Shown here in pieces: positions 46,384 through 54,899 of a stretch of 64,000 bases of DNA; the first letter of the stretch is position 1; every line of letters starts with the position of its first letter. Source of the DNA: Olsenella profusa DSM 13989 (GTDB lineage: Bacteria; Actinomycetota; Coriobacteriia; Coriobacteriales; Atopobiaceae); the NCBI RefSeq assembly GCF_030811115.1, contig NZ_JAUSQK010000001.1:1-64000 (forward strand), read 5' to 3'. Under the pieces are notes generated by a model. It searched no databases and was not told where the DNA came from. It saw only the letters and a program-made list of their open reading frames with translations. The position numbers were made by a program, and so were the translations under genes.

Positions 46384-47823
46384 ATGAAGTACCAGCAGCT
46401 TGTCGACGGCATCGTCGACGGACTTGGCGGGATGCCGAACATCTCGTTCGCGACCCACTGCGCGACAAGGCTCCGCATGAAGGTCCGTGACACGAGCAGG
46501 GTGAGCCAAGACGTACTGAAGAAGGTCAGGGGCGTGCTGGGTATCCGCGACATCGGCGATGGCGAGATCCAGATAATCGTTGGGACGGACATCGAAAACA
46601 TCTACGATGAATTCGTCAAGATCACCGGGTATGACGGACCTTCCAACGATGACATATCCGAAGAGGAGGCGCTAGCGAGGGGCGACCGCGCAGAGAAGAC
46701 CGGGGGCAAAGGAAAAAGCAAGGCCTCCAAAGTTGGACGAACGATAATGGACTACCTCGGTGGCACCGTCGCGCCAATCATCCCAATATACATGTGCTGC
46801 GGAATGATTATGGCGTTCCTCACGGTCTGCACTACCTTCCTGGGTCTCGACTCCAAATCCGGCGTTGTCACCATCTTCAACTTCGTGGCGAACGCGGGCT
46901 TCTACTTCATCCCGATTGCGCTCGGATGGTCGGCGGCAGAGAAGCTTGGCGTCCGCCCCGCCCTCGGAGCGCTCCTGGGTATGTTTCTCGTGTATGTCAC
47001 GATTAACTGGCCCAAGGGAGGACTCGACTTCTTCGGCATCCCCGTCTACCAGGTCGCGTACAACGGATCGTTCCTCCCAATGATTCTCGGCATGGCCTTC
47101 ATGGCACCGGTGTTCAAGTTCTTCAAGAAGCACATTCCCTCGAACGTACAGTACTTCCTTCTCCCCCTCTGCACCATGCTCGTTACCGTCCCGGTGACGC
47201 TCCTCGTGCTCGGACCCATCGGCTACGTTGCCGGAACCGGCTTCTCGGTGTTCATGCAGTGGATGGCCACCCATGCCAAGTTCCTTGCCTCCGCCATCTG
47301 GGGCGCCTTCTGCCCGTTCGGCATCATCTCCGGCATGGACAAGGCAGTCTACTCTATCAACATGGGCGTTTTCGACCCGAGCTCCGCAATCTACGTAGGG
47401 TATGACAACCTGTTCTGCCCTGGCGGCCTTGCCGGGAACTCCGCTATAGGCGGCGCCGCCCTCGCGGTCTTCTTCCTCTCCAAGAAGAGCGATACCAGGC
47501 AGGTGGCAATGTCGTCCGGGATCACTGCAATCCTCGGAATCACCGAGCCCGCGCTCTACGGAATCTGCCTCGAGTACGGCCGTCCGTTTGTCGGTGCCAT
47601 GGCTGGCGCCGCTGTAGGAGCCATGTTCGGCGCACTCTTCGACCTCAAACAGTACAGCTGGGCCGGACCTGGACTGATGACCTCACCCACGTACATCTCC
47701 CCCAATGGCGACCTGACAAACTTCTGGTTCTGCCTCGCGACCATTGTGGTGTCAGCAATCGCTGGCTTCATCTTCACGTACGCCTTCAGCAAGTCCAAGG
47801 CCAAAGAGATCTACGCCAAGTAG
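46384..47823 (+). CDS. PTS sugar transporter EIIBC
   Basis: A 479-residue permease of the glucose/sucrose/beta-glucoside PTS family. The EIIB domain (1-90) has the phosphocysteine in THCATRLRMKV near residue 24. A charged linker (EEEALARGDRAEKTGGKGK) leads to an EIIC domain of about ten membrane segments with the conserved ITEPALYG loop near 380. No EIIA domain is present, so a separate EIIA elsewhere must donate phosphate. It imports and phosphorylates a sugar for the three upstream enzymes. A hairpin follows the stop. Confidence 0.88.
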   Translation: MKYQQLVDGIVDGLGGMPNISFATHCATRLRMKVRDTSRVSQDVLKKVRGVLGIRDIGDGEIQIIVGTDIENIYDEFVKITGYDGPSNDDISEEEALARGDRAEKTGGKGKSKASKVGRTIMDYLGGTVAPIIPIYMCCGMIMAFLTVCTTFLGLDSKSGVVTIFNFVANAGFYFIPIALGWSAAEKLGVRPALGALLGMFLVYVTINWPKGGLDFFGIPVYQVAYNGSFLPMILGMAFMAPVFKFFKKHIPSNVQYFLLPLCTMLVTVPVTLLVLGPIGYVAGTGFSVFMQWMATHAKFLASAIWGAFCPFGIISGMDKAVYSINMGVFDPSSAIYVGYDNLFCPGGLAGNSAIGGAALAVFFLSKKSDTRQVAMSSGITAILGITEPALYGICLEYGRPFVGAMAGAAVGAMFGALFDLKQYSWAGPGLMTSPTYISPNGDLTNFWFCLATIVVSAIAGFIFTYAFSKSKAKEIYAK

Positions 47824-47838
47824 CCAAGTCGTTTATGT

Positions 47839-47862
47839 GGGCCACCTCCCGTGAGGTGGCCC
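47839..47862 (+). terminator. Terminator-like hairpin after the PTS gene
   Basis: GGGCCACCTC pairs perfectly with GAGGTGGCCC over a 4-base loop, 16 bases after the EIIBC stop. There is no clear T-tract, so it may act as a weak or factor-dependent terminator. Confidence 0.6.
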
Positions 47863-47882
47863 ATCCCATTGAGGTGATCATC

Positions 47883-48005
47883 GTGCTCTACAACGACCCA
47901 AAGAGCTTTCGCGAGGACATGCTGAAGGACTACGTGGCCGCATACCCGGAGTACGTGGCCCAGGTGCCGGGGGTGTGGCCCGCGCGACGAGGAGGCGGAT
48001 TCTAG
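47883..48005 (+). pseudogene. dhaK: 5' stub of dihydroxyacetone kinase DhaK
   Basis: A 40-codon frame from GTG 47883: LYNDPKSFREDMLKDYVAAY, then PEYVAQVPGV, the conserved start of DhaK (which transfers phosphate to dihydroxyacetone). It is then lost in RRGGGF and a stop. GAGGTGAT upstream is a plausible ribosome site. The rest of the gene was replaced by the IS30 remnant next to it. Confidence 0.65.
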
Positions 48006-48042
48006 GGAACGTCGCAACACTCCCTGTCGATAGCACCGGGTT

Positions 48043-48715
48043 CTAGGTTATCAGCGAATCGTCTGTCAATTCCAGGAACACCTCGCTGGGCCTCCTCCAC
48101 CCGAGCGTCTCGCGGGGCCTGTCGTTGAGCCCCTCGGCGACCGCGTCCAGGTGCTCCTCGGGGTAGACGCTCAGATCGGCGCCTTCGGGAAATACTGCCG
48201 CAGCAGGCCGTTCGCGTTCTCGCTGGCGCCGCGCCGCCATGGCGGGTGCGGGTCGCAGAAGCAGACGCCCATGTCCGACGCCACCGACATCTCGTCGTGC
48301 AGCGCCATCCCCGAGCCCTGGCCCCACGCCAGCGAGTCGCGCATGAGCTTGGGCAGCCCCGCCATCTTCCTGACGATGGCCTCCTGCGCCTCGCCGGAGC
48401 CGTGGCCGTCAGGCAGGTGCGGCAAGATGGCGTTCCGGCTCGACCTCTCCGCCAGCGTGCCCATGGCGCCTTTGTTCGCGGCGCCCGCTATGAGGTCGCC
48501 TTCCCAGTGGCCCGGCACGGCGCGGCCCTCCGCCTCGGGCGGCCGCTCGGGGACTGTCGCCACCGGCTCGCGGAGGCGCGGCTTGCGCGCGTTGGCGGCC
48601 GTCCCCGGCCTGTGCGGGCCGTGCGCCCGCTGCGCAGCTGCTGGGGGACGTCGCGCTCGGGCTGCCCCTTCGCCTGGATGTAGACGGCCTGGCATATGGT
48701 CTCGGTCGATGCGTT
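48043..48715 (-). pseudogene. Broken IS30-family transposase
   Basis: IS30 pieces in several frames: STETICQAVYIQAKGQPERD, VPGHWEGDLIAGAAN (first catalytic Asp), AWGQGSGMALHDEMSVASDM, then ASENANGLLRQYFP and LNDRPRETLGWRRPSEVF. In the second catalytic motif the usual D-Q-G-S-E reads G-Q-G-S-G, so the Asp is lost. At least two frameshifts break the gene. Confidence 0.8.
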
Positions 48716-48952
48716 CATGCCCTCATTATCGGGGTATCCGGCCGCGTCTGCCTTCTCCGGGAAGAGCCTCGGATAGAGCTCGCCCTCGTCCATGCCTTCG
48801 GCATCCCTCCAGGAGATCCCCTCCCTTTCTGCTGCCTCGGCGACAGCCTGGATGCCGTGCCTCGACACCCCGAGCGCCTTCGCGGTCGCGTTGCGGGATG
48901 TCCCTGCGGCCAGCTGCTGCAGTATCAGCCTGGCCTTGATCCTCCTTGCCAT
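48716..48952 (-). pseudogene. N-terminal IstA-like (IS21) fragment
   Basis: The residues ARLILQQLAAGTSRNATAKA, then LGVSRHGIQAVAEAAEREGI, form the HTH start of an IS21 IstA. The frame runs by chance into the IS30 remnant at about 48715, making a chimeric ORF that should not be read as one protein. From 48953 to 49127 I see nothing. Confidence 0.6.
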
Positions 48953-49542
48953 GCATTCCTCCTTCGTCTCGCCGGGACATGGCAGGAGGAAGCCATCAGC
49001 TGCAGAGGAGGCAATCCGCCTGCTTCCAGCAGGCGGTGCCGAGACGCAATATGGTCGGTGCCGAGGCGCAATAACTGGCTATGTGGCAGCTGGTGCTGTA
49101 GCGCGACAGGCGCAGTGCCGCTGAGGACTAATACTCACTAAAATCGACGTAGTGCCTGACGAAAGGCCATACGAGCAAAGCATTAGCCAAGAAAGGCACT
49201 GCCACCGCAATCACACAGGCCCACGTATCCTCCGCGCTATGAACAAAAATTGCGACCATGCCCGCAAGCCGAGTACAAAAGTTTCTCATTACGGGAATTC
49301 TGAATCCCTGGCAACCATTAAGAAGCCATGTGACGTCGACTACCGACTCCACCACCTAGCAAAGCCAAATGAGCGAGATGAGCAAATTCGTTGATCCAAG
49401 AGTGAATGCATGGGCCAGGTAAGCCAGTACGACCAGCGTGCCCCAGACGAGGCCCATCGCAAAGATGTCCCAGAACGTCTTAGACTTCAATGCGCGATTA
49501 TCTCCACAACGAGCAATTTCACGCACGCCATAATTAGTAATT

Positions 49543-50978
49543 GGTAGTGTCGGAAATGTTGGTGTTCGCGCCCGTCCGATAGGGCCGGCCCCGCGCCTAG
49601 AATCCGTTGCCCATCATACCATCATGCCGCCCTCCTCCCCGCGTCGGCGAGCTCCATGGCCGTCCGCACGACCTTGAGGCCCCGCATCCTCGACTCTTCG
49701 GTCGTCTCCGGCTCGGCGGGCGCCGGCTCCTCCAGCCTCGCGAGCGACTCCGGCACGATCCACCTGCGCGACGACCAGTCCTCGTCCTGCTCGGCCATGA
49801 CGGCCCCGACGAGGCGGATCATGGACTCTGCGCTCGGGAACACCTGCACCACGCGCGAGCGGCGCCTTGTCTCGCGGTTCGTGCGCTCCTGCACGTTGTT
49901 CGTGCGGATGCGCCTGCGGTGCTCGGCCGGGAAGCCGAGGTACGCGAGCGCGTCGGCCTCGGCCCCCTCGAGCAGGCTCGCGGCCTCCCCCGACATCTCG
50001 CCGATGGCGTCGATCGCCGCGTGGTAGGCGCAGCGCACCACGGCGGGGTCCTCCTCGCGGAACACCGCCTGCAGGGCCTTGCCGGCCATGGCGCGCTGGC
50101 GCTTGGTCTTGAGCAGCGAGCAGACGTCGCACCCCAGGCGCACGGCGCGGCGCTGCCAGGCGGCGCCCGGGAAGCACTCCGCTATCGCGCGCTTCAGCCC
50201 CTCGTGGGCGTCGCTCGTGACGCACCTCACGCCGGAGACGCCGCGTTTTCTGAGGTCGCGGCAGAACCCGAGCCATCCCGCGTAGGTCTCCGTGTCTATG
50301 GCCGAGAACCCCACCACGCGGCGCACGCCGTCCGCGCCGCAGGCGATCGCCGTGACGGCCGCGGTGGACTGCACGCGGCCGTCACGCCTGCACTTGACGT
50401 ACGTGGCGTCGAGGAACAGGTAGGGGAACTCCAGCCCCTCGAAGGCCCTTTCCGCGAGCGCGGAGACCTCCTCGTCGAGGGACCTGCAGATCGCGCTCAC
50501 CTGGTCGGCCGAGAGGCGCTCTATGCCGAGCTTCCCGGCCACTTTCTGGACCTTGCGAGTCGAGACGCCGTTCTGGTACATCTCGGCCACCGCCGCGGCG
50601 ACGGCGCGGTCCACGCGGCTGTAGCGCTCTATGATCCCCTCCGGGAAGTAGGTCCCCGCGCGCAGCTTCGGTATCCGCATCGTGATCGGGCCCACGGCGG
50701 TGACGAGCCCGCGCTCCCTGTAGCCGTTGCGCGCGTTGGCGCCGTCCTCGCAGAGCGCGTCCGCCTGAGCGTCCATGACTGCGTTGACCATCGTCTCCAG
50801 AAGCACGCGCGCCAGCTCGCGCAGGTCGGCTTTGCCGTTCCCGTCGGCGGGGACCTGCTGTAAAGTATCCATTGCGGTCGTTGCCTTTCCTCGAATCTCT
50901 TATCTAGCCGTAAAAGATTCTAAGGCGGCGGCCGTTTTCCTATCTAGGGGCGCTTACACCAACTTTCTCGACACGATC
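49543..50978 (-). mobile_element. IS256-family element with 8-bp target duplication
   Basis: A 1436-bp element. Its ends share GTGTCG and GTTGGTGT in inverted orientation (left from 49543, right to 50978). TAGTAATT stands on both sides (49535-49542 and 50979-50986), the 8-bp duplication expected for IS256. The insertion lies inside the flippase pseudogene. Confidence 0.88.
49622..50872 (-). CDS. IS256-family (Mutator-type) transposase
   Basis: A 416-residue enzyme with all expected parts: N-terminal MRIPKLRAGTYFPEGIIERY, first Asp in YLFLDATYVKCR, second Asp in CVTSDAHEGLKRAI, the CxxC-like helical insert, and the Glu in NNVQERTNRETRRRSRVV. The frame is complete and catalytic residues are intact, so it is probably active. 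ATG 50872. No programmed frameshift is needed. Confidence 0.92.
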   Translation of the reverse strand: MDTLQQVPADGNGKADLRELARVLLETMVNAVMDAQADALCEDGANARNGYRERGLVTAVGPITMRIPKLRAGTYFPEGIIERYSRVDRAVAAAVAEMYQNGVSTRKVQKVAGKLGIERLSADQVSAICRSLDEEVSALAERAFEGLEFPYLFLDATYVKCRRDGRVQSTAAVTAIACGADGVRRVVGFSAIDTETYAGWLGFCRDLRKRGVSGVRCVTSDAHEGLKRAIAECFPGAAWQRRAVRLGCDVCSLLKTKRQRAMAGKALQAVFREEDPAVVRCAYHAAIDAIGEMSGEAASLLEGAEADALAYLGFPAEHRRRIRTNNVQERTNRETRRRSRVVQVFPSAESMIRLVGAVMAEQDEDWSSRRWIVPESLARLEEPAPAEPETTEESRMRGLKVVRTAMELADAGRRAA

Positions 50979-51035
50979 TAGTAATTCCGAGCTGTGCAAA
51001 AAACACGAAGTAGTTGGCAATGGATTGCGTATAGG

Positions 51036-51289
51036 GAGCGCTGGCGCATGTCGCACTCCACGAGCAGCACGCCCTTGCCCGAGGTGGCGATGGCGCTCGC
51101 GAGGTTGGAGGCGATGAAGGTCTTGCCTTCGTTGGGTACGGACGAGGTGATGACGATGGTCTTGATGGGATGGTCCACGCTCATGAAGCGGATGTTGGCG
51201 AGCAGTGTCTTGGAAGCGTTGAGCACCGACTGCATCATGCGGTCCATCGACTTGGCGGTGCGATCGCTGGAAGCTGGGGCAAAGGGCAT
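51036..51289 (-). pseudogene. N-terminal fragment of a tyrosine kinase (CapB/Wzc type)
   Basis: About 85 residues: a linker, then Walker A TSSVPNEGKTFIASNLASAI and the Walker A' region LLVECDMRQRSLY. This is the start of a bacterial tyrosine kinase that works with the Wzz-like protein encoded just upstream to control exopolysaccharide length. After LY the sequence switches to flippase coding sequence near 51035, so the catalytic C-terminal part and any genes between were deleted. CGGGAGG precedes ATG 51289. Confidence 0.75.
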
Positions 51290-51291
51290 GG

Positions 51292-51945
51292 CTACGACCT
51301 CCCGAGGTTGGGGAAGTGGCCGATAATGGGCACACCCAGAAGCTGCTCGGCCTCTTCGGAGCTCTTGACGCGCGTGTCGACGAGGTCCAGGACGACCACG
51401 ATGACCATGGAGGCGAACAGGCCGACCAGCGCGCCCACGAGCGTGTAGAGCGCACGACGAGGGCCCGAGGGCTCGGTGGGCACGCTGGCGTTGTCGATGA
51501 CGTTGACGGACTCCACGCCCATGACCTGTTGCGCCACCCCGGACACATGGCTCACGAAGGCGTTGGCGATGTCCGAGGCCGTCTGGGGGTCCGCGCCCGT
51601 CACGGAGAGCGAGATGACGCGCGTGGTGGTGGAGCTGATGACGTCCACCTTGTAGCCGCTCAACGAGGAGAGGCCCAGGGACTGCGCCACGTCCTGCTCC
51701 ACGCGGTCCGACTTGATGAGGGTCGAGACGTCGTTGGTGAGCATCTGGCCGGCGGAGAGGTCGTTGTAAGCCGTGGCGCTCTTCTCGTCATCGCCCTGCG
51801 AGAGCACGTACATGCTGGTGGTCGCCGTGCACTGGTCGGGCATGATGCGCACGGCCACGCCCGTGACAAGCGTGGCCGCCACAGTGAGCGCAACCACGAA
51901 CGTCCAGTGCTTGCGGAGGAGGCCGAAGAATTCGAACAGGGTCAT
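51292..51945 (-). CDS. Wzz/CapA-type polysaccharide chain-length protein
   Basis: A 217-residue membrane protein: MTLFEFFGLLRKHWTFVVAL begins the first membrane helix, an extracellular alpha/beta region follows, and a second helix (LVGALVGLFASMVIVVVLD) lies near residue 170. A C-terminal cytoplasmic tail DTRVKSSEEAEQLLGVPIIG is typical of Gram-positive Wzz/CapA activators of tyrosine kinases. ATG 51945 is chosen over the longer 52026 frame because the helix starts there. It is the only apparently intact gene left from an exopolysaccharide locus. Confidence 0.82.
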   Translation of the reverse strand: MTLFEFFGLLRKHWTFVVALTVAATLVTGVAVRIMPDQCTATTSMYVLSQGDDEKSATAYNDLSAGQMLTNDVSTLIKSDRVEQDVAQSLGLSSLSGYKVDVISSTTTRVISLSVTGADPQTASDIANAFVSHVSGVAQQVMGVESVNVIDNASVPTEPSGPRRALYTLVGALVGLFASMVIVVVLDLVDTRVKSSEEAEQLLGVPIIGHFPNLGRS

Positions 51946-52499
51946 ATGTGTTCGCTTTCCGTATGTTCGCTTGGTGTCGGTGGGGCACGGCATGGCGTGC
52001 CACAGACCTTGACCAGTACCCCACACCTGGGTGAATACAGATATAATTCATGTATATAAAATCTTGTTGGACGCACCTATGGCCGATGTCCCAGGTTTTC
52101 CCACTTCGCATGCCGTCGCCCTCCAGCCGTGCGAGGTATCGCATAGGTAGTGCGAGGTTTTTTCGCCCAGGGCGCCTCGCATGCGGACTGGAGTCAGCAC
52201 GCGAGACGGAACCGGCCGGAAAACCTAGCACAACCGGGATGGAACCTCGCACAGCCGGAGAGAGCCAGACGCAAGAGACGTCAGCGACATGAGCAGCTCT
52301 CCATAAGGCCCCCACACGCATCACCAGTGCGAGTCCGTTCCTGAAACTACATCCCGTAGACTTCGCTGATGGACGCCCCTGTGACCATGCCAGCAAACAA
52401 CGGGTATTTTAAGAAACTAGCAGGTAGACATACCCCAAACGACATGCCTTGCGCCGGAGCGTATGATGGGCCTCCATCTCTCGACAGACGGAGGCACGC
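51946..52499. other. Gene-free region holding one copy of the structured repeat
   Basis: Apart from the repeat at 52122-52258 and the probable promoter of the polysaccharide gene (AT-rich around 52030-52065), I see no gene. GACGGAGG at about 52486 serves the next gene. Confidence 0.5.
52122..52258 (+). repeat. Structured intergenic repeat, copy 1
   Basis: Nested inverted arms: an outer GTGCGAGGT (52129) with ACCTCGCAC near its right end, an inner GTGCGAGGTTTT with AAAACCTAGCAC, and a core CTCGC...GCGAG (52176-52205). It can fold into a branched hairpin. Two more copies lie at 53640 and 54719. Confidence 0.75.
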
Positions 52500-53609
52500 A
52501 TGGAGCTCTTCCTCACGGGGCCAACGGCACTTGCGGTCATTCGCGCCGCACGTCATTCAGCTGGGCCCAACCTTGAATCCTGCGACCGGCGTCTGCCCAG
52601 TACCTTTGCCCGGCTGCCATTTCCCGCAGAGAGGATCGCTTGGCTTCTGGTGGGCAGTGCGGCGCACGTTGACGAGCGCCATCCCCTGCACCTGCTGGTG
52701 CCGCGGGCGGGGGCTCGACGCATACCGCACGCCATCCTCTGCCACGTCTGCGCACGCCCGCTTCCGAGCGGCTCGTTCCTGCGCATGCGCATGAGTCCGC
52801 AGAGCCTCGCTGCCTGTGGCCTCCCTTCCGACCTGCAGATCTTTGTCGATGCGCCCGCCTTGTGCATGGTACACATGTCCCAGCTGCTGCACGGATCCCC
52901 TCGAATCGTGACCCGCGACGAGTACCTCGCGTTCATACGGCTGACCGGGCTTGCGGGAGAGCTCTGTGGAACGTATGCGCGCAGTCCCGAGAGTCCCACC
53001 GACCCCCTGCTATGGAACGTCCGGCCTGTTCTCTCGACCGAGAGCCTGAAGGGATATCTGGCAGGCATCTCGCACCTGCGGGGCCTTCCACTCATGCGTG
53101 CCGTCGCCACGGTGACGGGAGACGGACAGGCCTCCCCCATGGAGACGCTCTGGCATCTTGTGCTCACGTGCCCCGCCAACTTGGGTGGCATCGAGCTTGG
53201 TGGAGTGCTTGAGAACGAACCGCTGGACATACCCGAGCATCTTGTCCATCGCCTTGCTCACGGCAGCATGAGGCCGGACTTCTTCTGGTCCCGCCTAGGG
53301 GTGGCCGTCGAGTACCAGGGGCAGGCATTCCACGGCCTCACGTCTGGGTACGACACGCTCGTGGAGGATAGCAATCGCATTCAGGATTACGCTGCGCTGG
53401 GCATAACATGCCTCACCATCACCTATGAGGACACGAGGACCGCGTCCGCGATGGAGCTCTGCATCAAGCGCATCCTCATTGCGGCAGAGCGCAGGGCAGG
53501 GCGGGCAATGGTGGCACGCTCTCGTGCCGCGCTTAAAGATGAACTGGGACGGCAGCGGCGCTCGCTGCTGATTGCCGCTCTCTGCCCATCATCCCGGTAC
53601 ACCTCCTAA
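52500..53609 (+). CDS. Hypothetical protein with PD-(D/E)XK-like C-terminus
   Basis: A 369-residue protein. The C-terminal third resembles DUF559/Vsr-type nuclease folds: RPDFFWSRLGVAVEYQGQAF (D...E-x-Q), then EDSNRIQDYAALGITCLTIT, then a helix. The N-terminal part (PLHLLVPRAGARRIPHAI, then SPQSLAACGLPSDLQIFVDA) recalls AbiEi-like antitoxin C-terminal regions common in Coriobacteriia. Role unknown; both halves suggest a conflict or DNA-interacting function. ATG 52500 follows GGAGG. It stands alone, between two copies of the intergenic repeat. Confidence 0.65.
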   Translation: MELFLTGPTALAVIRAARHSAGPNLESCDRRLPSTFARLPFPAERIAWLLVGSAAHVDERHPLHLLVPRAGARRIPHAILCHVCARPLPSGSFLRMRMSPQSLAACGLPSDLQIFVDAPALCMVHMSQLLHGSPRIVTRDEYLAFIRLTGLAGELCGTYARSPESPTDPLLWNVRPVLSTESLKGYLAGISHLRGLPLMRAVATVTGDGQASPMETLWHLVLTCPANLGGIELGGVLENEPLDIPEHLVHRLAHGSMRPDFFWSRLGVAVEYQGQAFHGLTSGYDTLVEDSNRIQDYAALGITCLTITYEDTRTASAMELCIKRILIAAERRAGRAMVARSRAALKDELGRQRRSLLIAALCPSSRYTS

Positions 53610-53639
53610 CTTCCCGGGCGACATATCATGCTTCGCTCT

Positions 53640-53816
53640 CCAGCCGTGCGAGGTCTCGCATAGGTAGTGCGAGGTCTTCTCGCCCAGGGCGCCTCGCATG
53701 CGGACTGGAGTCAGCACGCGAGACGGAATCGGCCGGAAAACCCAGCACAACAGAGGTGGAACCTCGCACGGCTGACATGGAACCTAGCACAGCTGGGATA
53801 GGACCTCGCACGACCG
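53640..53816 (+). repeat. Structured intergenic repeat, copy 2
   Basis: Same order of arms and the same core orientation as copy 1. At the right end it carries extra tandem arms: ACCTCGCACGG, ACCTAGCACAG and ACCTCGCACGA. Confidence 0.75.
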
Positions 53817-53897
53817 GGGGACTGAGAGAGAAAGCCTGGAAGGGCGAGCCCGAGAGGGGTAGGCTAGAAGCGCTGGACACGGCGGAGGGAGCGGCGC

Positions 53898-54707
53898 ATG
53901 GACGAACGGGAGACCATAGTGACGCTGCGGCGCCTGGTGGACATCCTCGCCGAGGAGCGCGGCCGGGAGCGCGCGAGCGGCGGCGACCGGGACGAGCTCT
54001 GGGACGAGTTTCGCGCCTACGTGAACACGCGACAGCCCGTGCCCGCCACGGAGGAGTTCCTCTCACTGCAGGACGCGCTGCTCAAGAGCGAGATAGCGCG
54101 CAAGGGCATCGTGCGGGTGGAGGACACCGAGCCCTCCCCCACCGACGGCCGACTGCGCCTGTGGCAGGGCGACATCACCTGCCTGGCCGCCGACGCCATC
54201 GTCAACGCCGCCAACACGCAGATGCTGGGCTGCTGGGTGCCCGGCCACCACTGCATCGACAACGCCATCCACACCTATGCCGGCGTTCAGCTGCGCCTGG
54301 CATGCGCGGAGCTCATGCAACGGCAGGGTCACGACGAGCCGACCGGTCACGCCAAGGTGACGCCCGCCTTCAACCTGCCCGCGCGCTACGTGCTGCACAC
54401 GGTGGGTCCCATCTATGCCGGACGCCCCTCTCCCCGGCAGGACCAGCAGCTGGCGGACTGTTACCGGAGCTGCCTCGACGCGGCAGAGGAGCTGGGACTT
54501 ACGTCCGTGGCGTTCTGCTGCATCAGCACGGGCGTGTTCGGCTTTCCCCAGGAGCGCGCCGCACGCATTGCTGTGGACACCGTGCGCTCGTGGCTCAATG
54601 CGCAGGACAGCGACATGACCGTGGTGTTCAACACGTTCCTGGACACGGACACGGCCATCTACCAGCGCATACTGGGGCTGGGATCCTCCGACGACGTCGC
54701 CAGCTAA
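53898..54707 (+). CDS. Zinc macrodomain protein-ADP-ribose hydrolase
   Basis: A 269-residue protein. A helical N-terminal part (1-85) precedes a macrodomain: WQGDITCLAADAIVNAANTQ near 92, then the zinc motif GCWVPGHHCIDNAIH near 113, LPARYVLHTVGPIY, and the phosphate loop CISTGVFGFPQERAA near 212. Zinc macrodomains remove ADP-ribose from proteins. In other bacteria they often sit with a SirTM sirtuin and lipoyl-type carrier genes; none is here. ATG 53898 is used, with GGAGCGGCGC just upstream. Confidence 0.85.
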   Translation: MDERETIVTLRRLVDILAEERGRERASGGDRDELWDEFRAYVNTRQPVPATEEFLSLQDALLKSEIARKGIVRVEDTEPSPTDGRLRLWQGDITCLAADAIVNAANTQMLGCWVPGHHCIDNAIHTYAGVQLRLACAELMQRQGHDEPTGHAKVTPAFNLPARYVLHTVGPIYAGRPSPRQDQQLADCYRSCLDAAEELGLTSVAFCCISTGVFGFPQERAARIAVDTVRSWLNAQDSDMTVVFNTFLDTDTAIYQRILGLGSSDDVAS

Positions 54708-54718
54708 TCCTCGCTTCG

Positions 54719-54876
54719 GTCGTGCGAGGTCTTACGCAGGCTGTGCGAGGTTTTCGCGCCCAGGGCGTCTCGCGTGCTGACTTCAGTCCGCACGCGAGGC
54801 GGAATCGATCGGAAAACCTCGCACAGCCGGCATGGAACCTAGCACAACCGGAGGCCGGGGTGGAACCCAGCGTAAC
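54719..54876 (+). repeat. Structured intergenic repeat, copy 3 (core reversed)
   Basis: The outer and inner arms keep the orientation of copies 1 and 2 (GTGCGAGGTTTT...AAAACCTCGCAC, left flank CCCAGGGCG). The 20 bases between CTCGC and GCGAG match the reverse complement of copy 1 at 18 positions, but copy 1 itself at only 15. Confidence 0.7.
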
Positions 54877-54899
54877 CAACCATGCCCGGCAGACACTAC

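Larger units (their letters stand above)
49128..51035 (-). pseudogene. Wzx-type polysaccharide flippase, split by an IS256
   Basis: Reading the minus strand across the IS256 (removing 49543-50978 and one copy of TAGTAATT) gives one frame: FFAQLGITNYGVREIARC, then the helix KTFWDIFAMGLVWGTLVVLA. After a stop, another frame gives LNGCQGFRIPVMRNFCTRLA and VIAVAVPFLANALLVWPFV. This is the pattern of oligosaccharide flippases, which move lipid-linked repeat units across the membrane. The gene is truncated at both ends: the start is fused to a kinase gene and the C-terminal helices are gone. Confidence 0.65.

Noticed and set aside
48488-48952. A 154-codon minus-strand protein
   Set aside because: It is a chance fusion of an IstA N-terminal fragment and an out-of-frame IS30 remnant.
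52122-54876. CRISPR-like or phage attachment function of the three GTGCGAGGT repeats
   Set aside because: Spacing is irregular, arms are inverted rather than direct, and no integrase or cas gene is near.
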